NCBI GenBank assembly: GCA_963978905.1
Contig: OZ022260.1
Location: 49,745,551-49,809,550 of the forward strand
DNA from: Trichostrongylus colubriformis
Lineage: Eukaryota > Nematoda > Chromadorea > Rhabditida > Trichostrongylidae
Reading direction: 5' to 3'
DNA length: 64,000 nucleotides
Shown: positions 11,136-22,128 of the stretch, piece after piece
Layout of the letters: each line of letters begins with the position of its first letter
How positions within the stretch are numbered: position 1 is the first letter of the stretch
The notes under the pieces: generated by a model
Seen by the model: the letters and a program-made list of their open reading frames with translations, nothing else
Told to the model about the DNA's origin: nothing
The model's database searches: none
Position numbers and translations under genes: made by a program

Positions 11136-12286
11136 ACTTGCAGTACACTATCGTGGTTGGGAGACCATTTCAGTTTACAGTTTGACTTCTGACTGCATCT
11201 TAAGATGTGTGAAGAAGAGTACTTGTGCGATATCAAATTTGAGAACTAGGTGTTCAACCAAACTTACTTCAGAATTTCTCTGGTGTTTTCCAGCTCGTTT
11301 GGTTCGTTCTAAACATGTGTTTAGTGAGAACTGGATGGAGTGCCACTAATATATTTTCCAAAATGTATTTGATTTACGATTATTACTCCCTATGTGTTGT
11401 GTTTGCTTGTACAATATCAAACTTTCGGTGTTAATGTAGTTAGGGGCACTTATTAGAGCGCTGTAGTCCCTCACCTGACAGGCCCATTCTACAATCACCA
11501 TTCTACAATTATTGTTTAGACTTCACGTAAGGGGGAATGGAGATCTCCTCCAAATAAGGGTTAGGCCAAACCTAAGCAAAATAACGCCGGAAGCCGAGCA
11601 CATTGGAGCGCGCTCTTAATACCAACTTCTGAATACCCTTTCGGAGAAGTAACTGGACTAGCAGATTGATTTCAAAATCCCTTGAGACATTCCTAGTGCG
11701 TGTTTGAGTTCAAAAAGCATCGCTATGTACGTTTCGAATTGTACCTAACAAAAGTTTGATCACTCTAATGTTTATGTGTGGAATAACTTATTTGTATTCA
11801 AATTGTATGAACTTGCGATTAATTTTTAACAGCTTTCATTGATTCATTTTCATACCACGTCAATTTGCTTTATATTCACCCCGAATCATTCAAAAAAGAG
11901 CCCAACATATCAGCTGAAGCCTAAGCTAGGGGGATGAAGGAAGGCCCGGCTGAGTAAACCACTTTTTTAGTATGTATTAAACCCATTCACTAACATGGCA
12001 ACTATTTCGCCACCACGAAGCTCCTTCTCTCTCCCTAGGCCTAAGCTAAAAATTTATATCCACTGACTCTACAGGAATAAAATGCAAGTTGCTTTACATA
12101 TTACACTGTAAAGGAGTCGCAAAAGTCACCGTCACAAAAGTCGAAATCATAAATGTTTACAAAAGTCATTTCTACTGAATATACACCTAGTTATAATCCA
12201 GGGTAATCCCAGAAAAACTAATGCCGAAACACATCCTTCTCCTTAGCTACAAACATCAACTTGTGGATTGCGCACTTTTCACATTA
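11136..12286. other. Interior between inverted R1 arms
   Basis: Lies between the inverted copies at 11040-11135 and 12287-12375. No coding region recognised. Contains a small run of CACAAAAGTC-like repeats near 12120-12170. Confidence 0.45.
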
Positions 12287-12550
12287 CGGGGTGAAATAAT
12301 GTGCCCTAGTGAGAAAGCCGCGACGCAGCCGCGCGAAGGACGGGATGTCACATCTCGCCGTTTATGTTCTTTTCTTCTTCATCAGCTGTGTGTTCAGAAA
12401 GAATGGTGATTTGGAGGCGACTTTTTTTGATAAAATTATAGGGAATCAGTTGGTGCTCACTCTGTAAGAAAAGATGCAGTCTGAGCCGAGTTATGATCTC
12501 TCGAAGTTGAAATTGCGAAAACCGGCCAAAACTTTCCTTACAACCTAATA
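12287..12550 (-). repeat. Dispersed repeat R1, inverted arm
   Basis: Reverse complement shows TTAGGTTGTAAGGAAAGTTTTGG, then further on AAGAACATAAACGGCGAGATG and GCGTCGCGGCTTTCTCACTAG, matching in order parts of 10370-11135. Together the two arms suggest one element of about 2.2 kb with unequal arms. Confidence 0.65.
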
Positions 12551-12679
12551 TATGGGTCTCCCTACTCATAAACAACTAATATATGGGCCTCCCTACCTAT
12601 GATCCACAGTCCACAGGGTCAAAGAGCTCAAAACATATTGGTTCATCTGTGTTCATACTTATCACTCGAGATTTCTCCT

Positions 12680-13610
12680 CCGCCTTTTCCTCGCCGACTC
12701 TCTTTTCAGTAAGGATTCTTTAACTCATCATTCTTCCCTTCCCTTATTACACTCTCTATCTTTACGTTATCTTTGTTTGCTAACCTTTCCTTTGGTTTCC
12801 TTCGGAATCTTAATCGTGGCGGAATTCACTTATATACATCGCTTTAACTCTTCCTTTTATCGCATGTCTCTACTTATCACTGCATGGAACTTTATTTTAC
12901 GTTTAGGCATTGTTCATAGTTCGTGATTCGGGCGATCGGGCGTATCAAAACCGCAACGCGTAACCACGCGGCGCGGCTGTAATGAAATCGCTTGCCTGTT
13001 TTTCGCGAATGTTGTTTCTTCGTTTGCGTTTATGTTTGTTTGTTCCGATCAATGCATTGCTTTATGTGCCTTTACTGTTATTCGGATCTTATGTTGAGAT
13101 AGGCCACTTTCGAAAACACATGTCACGTCAAAACACGTCTAATGATGTGGCATGACGCCGACACGTTTGCAAAGCTCTCTAGGCAAGGTAACACCGATCG
13201 TGATTCAGTTACTAGGAAAAGAACTGGCTTCTTATAAGATGCACCAGCAAATATTTAGCGAACTACTTACTGCAATCGGGAGGTGCACCAATGACTCGAG
13301 AAGTTTCTACTATCGTCTGAACCGCGCCATTGCCTGATTTGCTTAATCGATATGTGTCTTTTTCCTTCCGCTTGAATCGCATGATCCCCGCGATCGCGCG
13401 ATCGCCTGAATCACTCGATCAATATGTATCTTTTTCCTTCCGCCTGAATCGCACGATCGCCTGAATCGCGAACTATGAACAATGCCTTAGTAATTTCAGT
13501 TTTCTCGATTAGTTATCCATGCTTAAACTTTCAATAAACGCTTGATGGATTTCCTCGTTGATGGTGTGAAAGTGACATGTTGGTATTATAATTGCGTGGC
13601 ACATGTAACT
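12680..13610 (+). repeat. LTR-like direct repeat, copy 1 (split by a MITE)
   Basis: With the MITE at 12906-13486 taken out, this matches 14395-14710 (landmarks GCGG(A)TTCA, GTAATTTCAGTTTTCTC, CTTTCAATAAACGCTTG, GTGTGAAAGT, TGCGTGGCAC). AATAAA near the 3' side and a CATAAAAGG box before copy 2 fit a retrotransposon LTR, possibly Bel/Pao, though TG...CA ends could not be fixed. Confidence 0.55.
12906..13486. mobile_element. PIF/Harbinger-like MITE with TTA duplication
   Basis: Ends GGCATTGTTCATAGTTCG... and ...CGAACTATGAACAATGCC are inverted over about 37 bp (then GATTCGGGCGATCG-like). TTA flanks both sides (12903-12905, 13487-13489). The other copy of the host repeat has an uninterrupted site with a single TTA at 14586-14588, which confirms insertion. 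TTA duplications and a GG...GTT start are typical of PIF/Harbinger MITEs. 581 bp, non-coding. Confidence 0.85.
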
Positions 13611-14394
13611 ATCGCTTTTAGTCGTTTTATGACATATCGGCTATATGCCTGGTGCTCCATTTCGGTTACGAGATCATTTTGAATCACGACAAAGGAAATC
13701 GCCCTCCTCTCCTCATATTGTCATCGGCCGCGTTAATTCTGATATTTGAACAATTTCAAGATCTGTAACTGGTCCTGATTCCTTGCGTTCTCAAGGACTT
13801 CTTACACGACATTGCAATGACTTGGAGCATCTCGTTGATAAAGAAGAGCTCAATCCAGACGACATTGACCTTTTCCATATTAATCAGTCCTGGTATATGA
13901 ATTGGAGGCAACGTTAGAAGTAGTTTACGATGCACTACTCCATTTTCAAAATGACCGGTGATTCAAGGGCGAATAGCTAGCAAAAGATACATATTCGAAC
14001 CCGACGTATGGGTAGAAAAAGCCTTCTTGACACTCGATCGCGCACGAATATTGAGATGCGGATCGTTTGAGGAACATTGATAGGGTTAGGGATTCTAGTC
14101 TTGGTGAGAACAAAGGGAGACAGGAAATGGGAATCTCGAGGCAATCCCCATCCCGCCCTCACGGAAAAGCTAAAGAAATTTGACAATTTTGGTATATATT
14201 TACAGCGAATGTGCACAATTAAGCTCTAACTCCGCTACAGAGGTTGAACAATCTGCCCCAAGCCCTCCGAAGGAAGGCGCGTGAGTCAGTACGCAGACGG
14301 ATAGAAAATATCTCTACACATAGAGTCATCAGCGCTAGCTAGGCTTCAGAGTAGAAGATGAATGCAGCTGGAGGCTGCATAAAAGGCTCTACTG
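13611..14394. other. Sequence between the two LTR-like repeats
   Basis: Could be leftover internal sequence of a retroelement. A plus frame around 13680-13920 gives a peptide with LTRHCNDLEHLVDKEEL, faintly like retrotransposon gag, but similarity is too weak to name. The rest is unassigned. Confidence 0.35.
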
Positions 14395-14710
14395 ACAACA
14401 AGATAATCGCCGGCACTTACCGACTCTTCCCGCTGCTCTTCCCTTTTACCATGAGTTCTTAGATTCATCATACTTCTATCCCCTTGATCCTTTCCTTGCC
14501 TTATCTTTGCTTTCCATCTCTCCCTTGTTATATTATTCACTGCGGAGTTCATTTATGCACAATTCTTCCATGTCTAGTTATGCGATTAGTAATTCTCAGT
14601 TTTCTCTTTAAATTATCAAGTTTGAAGTTTCAATAAACGCTTGCTTGAATTAAGCGTTGGTGGTTTGAAAGTAAAGTATTGATAAACTGCGTTGCACTAA
14701 TTAATTATCG
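14395..14710 (+). repeat. LTR-like direct repeat, copy 2 (empty site)
   Basis: Preceded by a CATAAAAGGCTC box. Contains GCGATTAGTAATTCTCAG, where copy 1 has the MITE, and a TTTCAATAAACGC polyadenylation-like motif. Ends near TGCGTTGCAC. Probably the second LTR of the same degraded element. Confidence 0.55.
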
Positions 14711-15572
14711 TGCACAACTTGCGAATCTTTGAATCAATCAATAGGTGCTCAATATTCACGCGAACTGCAAAATGTGGGAAAGGTATGACCGCAGTCCAGA
14801 TTGATTGCCACCAAGAGTATAATGAAACAATCAACCGACATATACTTAGAGGTACTGGTAAACACGCACCTTCACTTTCCTTCACCGAATACGTATTGGT
14901 TTGCCTTCTAAACTTGAGTAAAATTTGTACATTTATGGGTGAACAGCACCTGGTGCTCCCAATCGAGAGATTTCTGCCCCACTGCTACACCCAAGAATTA
15001 CGAAGAGAAAATGCACTTCAGCTCTGGCCGTTATAAACTTTTGTAGAACTATTTATAAACCTTGTCAGTAATCTAAACAACACATGAAAATCGATAGACC
15101 ATTATCTAAAGAATAGGCTCGTCGTAGTGAGTCCAAGCTCTCTCGTCATAGCACCTGATTCTCTTTTCAACATTTGCCACGAAGTTTTTGGCTGGAATCT
15201 TTATTGTGGCCAACTTCACCACTGGGGTGTAGCAACACTACCCTTGGTGGCGAAATGATGTTACTCGCCATCCTCATCGATGGAATCTTGATAACATACC
15301 ACTGTAACTCGCAAGGATGCATAATTGGGGAGAAGTCACTCGTTAAGGCATTCAATTCTGCTGTTCATTCTCGGTTTCCTGGCTGGAACCCGGCTTGGTT
15401 ATATCGTTTTCTGAAGGAATTATGTGGCTCATATGCCACTGTCGTCACCTGATTTCAGAAAAATGTCCTCATACCATTCAACCATGTCATACTTACCGCC
15501 CAGATTTTTAGGTGAAAATATTTACCGACGACGTGACGGCTCAGCCTGGTCTTCTTCTGCGAATATTTGAAG
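14711..15572. other. Unassigned sequence
   Basis: The 108-residue plus frame at 14710-15036 and the 92-residue plus frame at 15174-15452 have no motif that I recognise. No repeat partner in this window. Confidence 0.45.
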
Positions 15573-16002
15573 GAATCGTCCACGGAAAAATGAGTCTCTT
15601 TGTTACCAATATATTTATGTATGCTGCGTTTGCCTAATAGGGTCGCATGCAAAGATTCACGCGAAAATGTGAGAATTCGGCTAAGGTGCAGCACCTCGAA
15701 TTTTCGGCCGAGTGGGGGGAGGGGGGGGGGGGCTCCCAGTAAAAGCCCTGCGCCGCCCACCGCGGTCGGTAACGGAGTGTGGGTCTTTTACGTGACTTTC
15801 TGTTTCTTCAATGCTTCTGAACGCAGCGGACGACAAGGTGAGCACTTGCTCGGAAGCCCCGCGCACCCGGCCGAGACTTTGTGGAGCTGTATCTTAGCCG
15901 AACTCACATTTTTTCGCGTGAAACTTTGCATGCGGCCCACACCAGGCAAATAGAACATAAATATATGGGTAACTAAAAACCTCATTTTTCCATGGACGAT
16001 TC
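15573..16002. mobile_element. Long-TIR MITE (GAATCGTCCACG family), copy 1
   Basis: About 130-bp terminal inverted repeats: GAATCGTCCACGGAAAAATG, then ATATATTTATGT, GTCGCATGCAAAG, TTCACGCGAAAA, TTCGGC. The right end is the reverse complement. A second copy is at 55136-55505. Short GC- and G-rich middle (G run 15720-15731). No coding. Superfamily not determined, because target duplications are unclear. Confidence 0.85.
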
Positions 16003-16149
16003 TCTTAGTCATGGCTCAAGATCCAAGGATTGCCATTTTCCGCTGAACGCCTCGTCCTATCATCCAAAAAAACGTCTCAAAGTTCCGAATGAGGAAAATA
16101 ACATCACCAGTTCACTACAACAGGAATGCAAACTACGGGAATGCAAAAA

Positions 16150-16710
16150 CGTTATTCTCAGTAACGTGATGTCACAAGGTTGTAAGGAAAGCTGTGGTTG
16201 GTTTTGCGCATTTACAAGATGAATAGAGGCGCGTCGACTCAGATAAACTCACAGATTGTACTTTTATATAAACTAGTGACTCTTTCTGAATATGGTCTTT
16301 CCCAAGATTCCACTAGATCTTTAGCTAATTATGTTATGGAGATTTGAAGTACAGCAAAAAGCACACTTTCAATGACTTTACTTCACGAGTTCTAGTTTGG
16401 TTGAACGGCAACAGATGCAACTACAAATATGAGCACTGCAAAGGGAACAGCAATGCGTTGGATGAAGCAGTTTGCCACTGGTTTTGGAAGTGCACACATG
16501 AAAATGAGCTGCTTGAGTTTTCCTTCGTTTTTTCCTTCAGAGCGCTTTAGTTAAATAAGCAGAGAACGATCAGATTTCTTATTGTCGGGGATATCTAACA
16601 GTATTGGCCTCCCAATAGAGATGTGATCGACCACTTCAGAGCTACTCCGGTTCGCCAAAGCTCAGGAAATGGGTGCTGCGCGACTCAGAGCGGGTAATAC
16701 ATGAGTGAGC
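16150..16710 (+). repeat. Dispersed repeat R1, copy 2
   Basis: Collinear with 10370-10920: AAGGTTGTAAGGAAAG, TTTACAAGATGAATAG, GACTTTACTTCACGAG, GCGTTGGATGAAGCAG, AATGAGCTGCTTGAGTTTTC, GGGGATATCTAACAGTATTGG. Diverged with many substitutions and indels. Confidence 0.7.
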
Positions 16711-18254
16711 GTAATGAATACAAATATTATCTAGCCAGGAGTGGCATCATCCCACTTCCGCGGTGGTGGGATGTGTGAGCTTATTTCCCTCACCTAGGAT
16801 TTTCGGGATAATCTGCCATAGAGGCATCCGATCGAGAAAGCGTCCAGTGAGATAGGGCACACTTCTACAATATTGAGCCAATGAACTTTTTTAGCTGTGA
16901 GAAATTTTTTAGTTGAAAGAAGCCTGGTTCTGGCCGCACTATGAGAGTGGAGTGTTCGCCATCTACCACTACACCACCTCAGCTCGAAGACGAACATATC
17001 CATAGTAAAATAATGTGAAATCATCCAGTGCAGGGCTGAGGTTAAACGTACCGCTGAGTAATGTTCTATGCAAGCGTCAGTGCAGAATTTACACAAAAAT
17101 TTTGAAACAGCAGTTATTAAGATGAAGGGAAAAATGATCATAAAATGAGAAATGTTGTAAAAAGCTGGTCGCTGATGTCACCTGTGAAATCGTAGATGAT
17201 TGAACATCCTAAAAGTCGTCGCCTTGAAAAGGCTCGTTTCTGGTGAGATGAATTGCTTGATGGTCCACTAAACGTTGATGAGTACATAGCAGTGAAGCTT
17301 TAGAGATGATACCTTACATTCTTTCCAGGCTTAAGATGCTGAGTAAAGATCATGTAATTGCCAATAAAATGGCAATTGTAGTTAGGATACATTGTAAAAA
17401 ACTTATTTTCATAAATATGACCACGATAATTATAATTTACTCTGCAAAAACACCACGATTAAAACACCAGTGAGATCGCCGAGCAGGTGTGGATGTGAAA
17501 ACCGAGAAAGAAAGGAATGTTCTTCCAGACCTGATACCATGTAATGACTCGGTGGCCAAAGATTCCATTGGAATTGCGACTGCTATATACTTGCCGGGTA
17601 AAGGTTTGTTAACGTCATACATCTGTGACACGAAAATGAAACCGGTACTGAAAGATAGCATACTGAAGCTCAACAATGTAGGCTTTTCTAGAAACTTTGC
17701 AAAGGACTGGATAGATGCGTAAATCAACGTCCACGCCTACGTCTCACCTCTGAAAACTTGAAAATCGCCGCAATCCGTGATGCGAAGCTGTTACAAGGAT
17801 TCCGAGTTATGGGCAGAAGGGACGAAAGTGATAGTAGTACGAAGGGGATTGTGCTGCCGCGACTTCATGTCATTTGCACCATCTCTTTCCTATCAGGCAA
17901 AACTTGCAAGAATCATTATTGGGATGACTCTATGAGTTCGCTCTGATCAAGTAACACAAAACGTATTTTGAGGGTTGACGTGTAGGAGTCATCGCCAACG
18001 CATCACAGAGACAAAAGCATCTGCTCCTTTATGCCCCGGCATGTGCGATAACATGATCGCGGCTGAGTAGAGTGTCGTTCTTCCATACAAAAAGGAATTC
18101 CACCGAAAAACTCACCGACGCGTGTGTGCAGCTGGGTGACGTGTCGCGCGACGGCGGGCGATGGCGTGCGCTACTACCACTATGCTCTAGTGAGCCTTGG
18201 TGGTACCTTGCTGATCACACTAGCAAGGAGAGATCATTAGGTCAGCTGGGCATT
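16711..18254. other. Mostly unassigned; one weak open frame at 17489-17722
   Basis: The 77-residue plus frame at 17489-17722 ends in a normal stop and has even composition, but the overlapping 96-residue minus frame is longer and no family is recognised. It could be a remnant exon or chance. The rest has no recognised repeat. Confidence 0.3.
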
Positions 18255-18985
18255 GTCAATGAAGTGCATATAACTGTATGCCTCTTGAGATGCTGAACCC
18301 ATCAAAATTCGCTCTCCAAATTTGCGGAACGACTCTGCGAACGAAGATGTGAAGATTTTGCAAAGGAGCGATGTTATTACATAGTGAGTGCACGCATCCG
18401 TAGCGCGCAAGCTCAACCTTTTCGCGCGAAACCGATGTTATTCTCATGTCCAAGAGGTCAAACCATCCCTGCTGACAAGTTTCTAGCCTGATCGAGATTT
18501 TCCAAAGGATTTCTGGGCAATTTAATGGCAGCAAAAACAAGAAGGAAGTTGATGATCCTTGTTGAGAAAATGCTGTTCTATGACATTTGCCGCGCGCGTT
18601 TGCTGTGTTAAGTAACTGTGTTGGGTACATTTCTCTTATCTTTGTTACAACTGGTAGCTTCTCCATATAGAAGATGGAGAAGTTTTTACTTACTGTGGCC
18701 ACCACTTTACTCAGAGATCTTTCCGAACTTTTGTCAAAATCTCGACACACTAAAGACTTCTTTCCGAGGGTAGCTTCACCTGCTGAACACAGAAGCAACA
18801 TTGGTTTTGCACGAAAATGCGTGTCTGCGCGCTATGGACGCGCTATGGATACTTACCATGCAAAAGTATTGCTCATTCTGTAAAAACTTCGTTAATTCGT
18901 TCGCAGAGTAGTTCCGTGAATTCGGAGAGCGGATATGCGTACAGCGTTTCAAGACGCATACAGCGATGTGCACATCATTGAAAGT
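18255..18985. mobile_element. TIR element related to 20909-21944
   Basis: Left arm (18255-18345, from GTGCATATAACTGTATGCCTCTTGA to GGAACGACTCTGCGAACGAA, quoted here only by its ends) is inverted at about 18895-18985. An inner part (CTATGGATACTTACCATGCAAAAGT) resembles the inner part of the 20909 and 29937 elements. Arms have clear substitutions, so it is old. No transposase. Confidence 0.65.
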
Positions 18986-19929
18986 AGTCACGCTAGCCCA
19001 TTGACCTTACCTCGTAAGAGCGAGCGCATCAGGCTCCGGCAATTTTTCTTATGTGGTAGCGGCGAGAGCTGGTCTCTTCGGTGTGGAAAGGAAGGGGGCT
19101 ATCCAGAAGTCCGGATCAGATCGGACCTCGAATTGAAAGCGCTTCAGGTGGATTCTATGTTCATATTTTTGGCGTATAATGCGGGAGATACAGAGAAAAG
19201 ACTACCCATCTGAAGACGTTGGTAAAGTGACAGCACGGTTAACCTCACTGAAGCGCAATGGTAGCAGCGCGAGCGGGTGATGGTTAGGACACACGGTCAG
19301 TAGGGCCACTAGGTCACGCAATGACCATGCCCATCCCTTAAATCATCATGCACATCTTTTATATCATCATCATCATTCATCAACACAACAACAGACGTGC
19401 AAGGAGTATAGGATTTACATAACAAATTGTCTGAATAATTTATGTCACAGGAAAAAGGCCACAGGTTGTCACAGGCTGAGGCCTAGATTCGTGTGTCCCA
19501 ACCTACACTCCAGCGCGAGCTATCGTCCGCCGCCACGCCGCCCTGCAGCACGCCGTCACTAAGCACCCGTCACATAGGCTCCCCAATGAGCTCTTCTTTT
19601 CTCACTCCCACCAAAAAAAGAGCTCGTATGCGAGTAATTATCACAACCATGAATTTCTAACTGACATGCCAACGTAAGATGGCACGGATGCAGTTAACTA
19701 TCGACTAGCTTTCAAGGTTGCGGAACTGGCAGAGAGGCGCTGAACACATCAATCAGCAAATAACGTGCTATCGCGGGTGCACCAGAATGAGCAGTATCCG
19801 TTATATCAGTCCACCAAAACTTTACCGGATTGATTCATTTCTTATGTGATACCAGCAAAAACGCTTGCTATGGACCACTGGACTATATGTGTAAAAATCG
19901 TGATAGGCATGCATGCTTGGAAAACTACA
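18986..19929. other. Unassigned; possible LINE tail
   Basis: No gene recognised. An ATCATCATC-rich stretch at about 19370-19385 after a TGGTTAGGACACACGG motif could be the 3' tail of an RTE-type LINE, but the preceding coding is too damaged to claim. Confidence 0.3.
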
Positions 19930-20300
19930 CGCATCAGTAACTGACACATGGACCTACCACCAACATGTAGGACTTGGATGCTCGCAAACTGGACAGATTG
20001 CTACCAAACGATGCAATCGAGCACAAAACTACCGATCCCTGAACTATCCAATCTCCCAGTAGTGACCATTTCAGCCAAAGTGTTCAATGATTAGTGGATA
20101 AACGAATTCGTTCCCGATTTCATTCCTGATGCATCTACAGGTATTGTCGATATCACCGTAACAATAAGTATCGACCGCTGAAGTATCTAAACCTCTAAAT
20201 CGGCATACAATTACTCAGCAAGCAAATATATCATTAAGACGGGATGTTTCGACTGATAAACTACGTGGAGTTTCGAACAATGATAGGTATTTGTAGAGAT
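19930..20300 (+). mobile_element. Fragment of Helitron-like unique region
   Basis: 19930-20090 matches the 3' unique section of the plus-oriented copy at 44460-44611: GACCTACCACCAACATGTAGGA, TGCTACCAAACGATGCAATCGA, GAACTATCCAATCTCCCAGTAGTGA (compared by landmark). 20100-20300 has further traces (ATCGACCGCTGAAGTA). Diverged, no ends. Confidence 0.55.
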
Positions 20301-20304
20301 ATTA

Positions 20305-20447
20305 GCTGGGCTAGTGCTCAGTACTGCGCTTTTTACAACGTAGAACTGTGCGATAAGCACGGCTTCGATGTCATTTGGTCAACGTTGACCATTTCCCCAC
20401 TACATAATTTACTATGTTATTCGCGCAGTATTGTGCGATAGCCCAGC
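20305..20447. mobile_element. 143-bp MITE related to the CCAGTTGG family
   Basis: Ends GCTGGGCTAGTGCTCAGTAC...GCGC and GCGCAGTATTGTGCGATAGCCCAGC are inverted over about 25 bp and resemble the hairpin part of the larger family. Perhaps an internal-deletion derivative. Confidence 0.65.
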
Positions 20448-20830
20448 AGGTATACCCGTCAGTAAGTACAGTCGGAAAGTGGAAGCCTGCTGATTTGGAT
20501 GCCATCTATCGTAGTGGTCGGTTTCCGTACAGAGGGCCGAACTTTGTGACGGACTTCACTAGACAAAACTGCAGAAGCTTACAGCACATAGCATGCAGAT
20601 GCACAGCTATTGCTGTGATGGGCATTGATCATGAGAGCTGTTAATGGGCACTCCAACGGCACAAATGCAAAATGTATAGATTCATACAGAGGCTATTGCC
20701 GTCAAACACATCGTTGGGCAACTTCCCTTCATGTCATTTTACCTACAGCCCGCATCTCACCAATGCCCAATGCGATGCAGATTGCGAAGCTTACCTGGGC
20801 TTATAAAAAGTTGCACTTAGAGCATTTTGG
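20448..20830 (+). repeat. Dispersed repeat R2, copy 1
   Basis: Contains GCCATCTATCGTAGTGGTC, CAGCACATAGCATGCAGATG, CACTCCAACGGCACAAATGC, ACAGCCCGCATCTCACC. The second copy is split between 45530-45630 and 50031-50285 by a 4.4-kb nested insertion. Function unknown. Confidence 0.75.
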
Positions 20831-20908
20831 AGGCATCTTTGAGGGGTCGATCTGCACACTCAGGTAGTTATCCTTGCCTAAGCTTTAGTGGAGGAAATCT
20901 TAGGCTTA

Positions 20909-21944
20909 CAAGGGAAGGACCCCAGGTCGAAGTGGCCATTCGGAATGGGATACATATGGTTAGACGTATTTTGGGACGCTGATCTCGAATCTGTATTCGG
21001 AATTTGCAAAACGATTCTCTGGGCGGAGTTATGAAGATTTTTTTGTATGAACGGCTACACGTTGGATCTCGTTGGCGAGGCACCATGTCATGAGCACGGC
21101 CGTTGCGGAGCTAGCAACGGCCTCAGTGGCCTAGTGGTAGTGTTCCGGATCTGCAAGATAAAGGGCAAGGGTTTGCTCCCCGCCAGTGCGTTCTTTAGCG
21201 CTTTGTGTTTCATTGTCAGTGAGTGATCAGTTGTGGACGTTTTCTTGTACTGGTGCCTATCGCACCCATCATTTACTCTGCCACATTATTTATAACTACT
21301 AACGTTACACACAAGGGAAGCATGTCGAGAAAATCCCGTACCACACGAATTAGGCGTTGTTGCGTAAAAAGATTATGATATTCGCGCACAGGGGGTCAAA
21401 TAACCCCTCTGTGCAAATTTTCAGCCAAATCCAGTTTTTGGTCGAACTTCGGAAAATTGGTGGTGGCCAGGGGATAAAGTGGTAGTTTTTGAATTTTCTT
21501 TTACAGAAAACCCTGCAACCTGGACAAGATAGCCTACACATACCTTTTACACTTGCCCATCGCACTTAATGTACGAAACAACCGTCAAATAGGAGCATTT
21601 CCCAGGCAAAGGACAATGACTTCTCTTTTGTTCAATGGGCTGCCATCCAGCCCGTGAATTTTTCCGAAATTTGGTCAAATTCTCGAATTGGCTAAAAACT
21701 TGAACTTTGGGGTAATTTGGCTCTCTGAACATGGAAATCGCCGCAAGAACGTCTGGCTCGCGTGCTATGGGCTTCCAAACTTACCATGTAACAGTGCTGT
21801 TTTTTCAAAAAAAAAACCTCCATAACTCAGCTTAGAGAATCGCTTTGCAAATTCAGAATACAGATTTGTGATCAGGTCCAAAAATACGTCGGATCATGTG
21901 TATCTCATTTTGAATGGCCACTTCGACCTGGGGTCCTTCCCTTG
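20909..21944. mobile_element. TIR element with tRNA-like interior, copy 1
   Basis: Ends CAAGGGAAGGACCCCAGGTC and its reverse complement at 21925-21944 start arms of about 150 bp (left 20909-21060, right 21795-21944). Flanks TTAGGCTTA and TTAGGTGAA share TTAGG, compatible with a decayed 9-bp duplication. Inside, 21124-21190 is tRNA-like: box A TGGCCTAGTGG, box B-like GGTTTGCTCCC. Related element at 29937-30969. Possibly a DNA transposon that took up a SINE, or a composite. Confidence 0.7.
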
Positions 21945-22054
21945 TTAGGTGAAAATGATGTCCATTGTTTTCTAATTTTTGATAGCTGCTGATTTTCGCC
22001 GTAGCACGCGATGCGAATGTTGTTATTAGGTTGCTGAACTATGGGCAAAAGCTT

Positions 22055-22128
22055 CGGTGTCGGACGGGACTCGGACCCGCACTTCATGCTTTCCGGGGAT
22101 ATGTGCTAATTCATTACGCTACCGACAC
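22055..22128 (-). other. tRNA-like sequence (pseudogene or SINE head)
   Basis: On the minus strand a 74-nt cloverleaf-like sequence has a perfect 7-bp acceptor stem (GTGTCGG/CCGACAC), an A-box like TAGCGTAATGAATTAGCAC, and a T arm GCGGG-TCCGAGT-CCCGT with B-box GGTCCGAGTCC. The D stem pairs poorly and the anticodon loop would have 9 nt, so a working tRNA is unlikely and no anticodon is named. Confidence 0.5.

Noticed and set aside
15720..15731. G-run as a telomere-like or regulatory tract
   Set aside because: It is a short homopolymer in the centre of a MITE, with no hexamer repeat.
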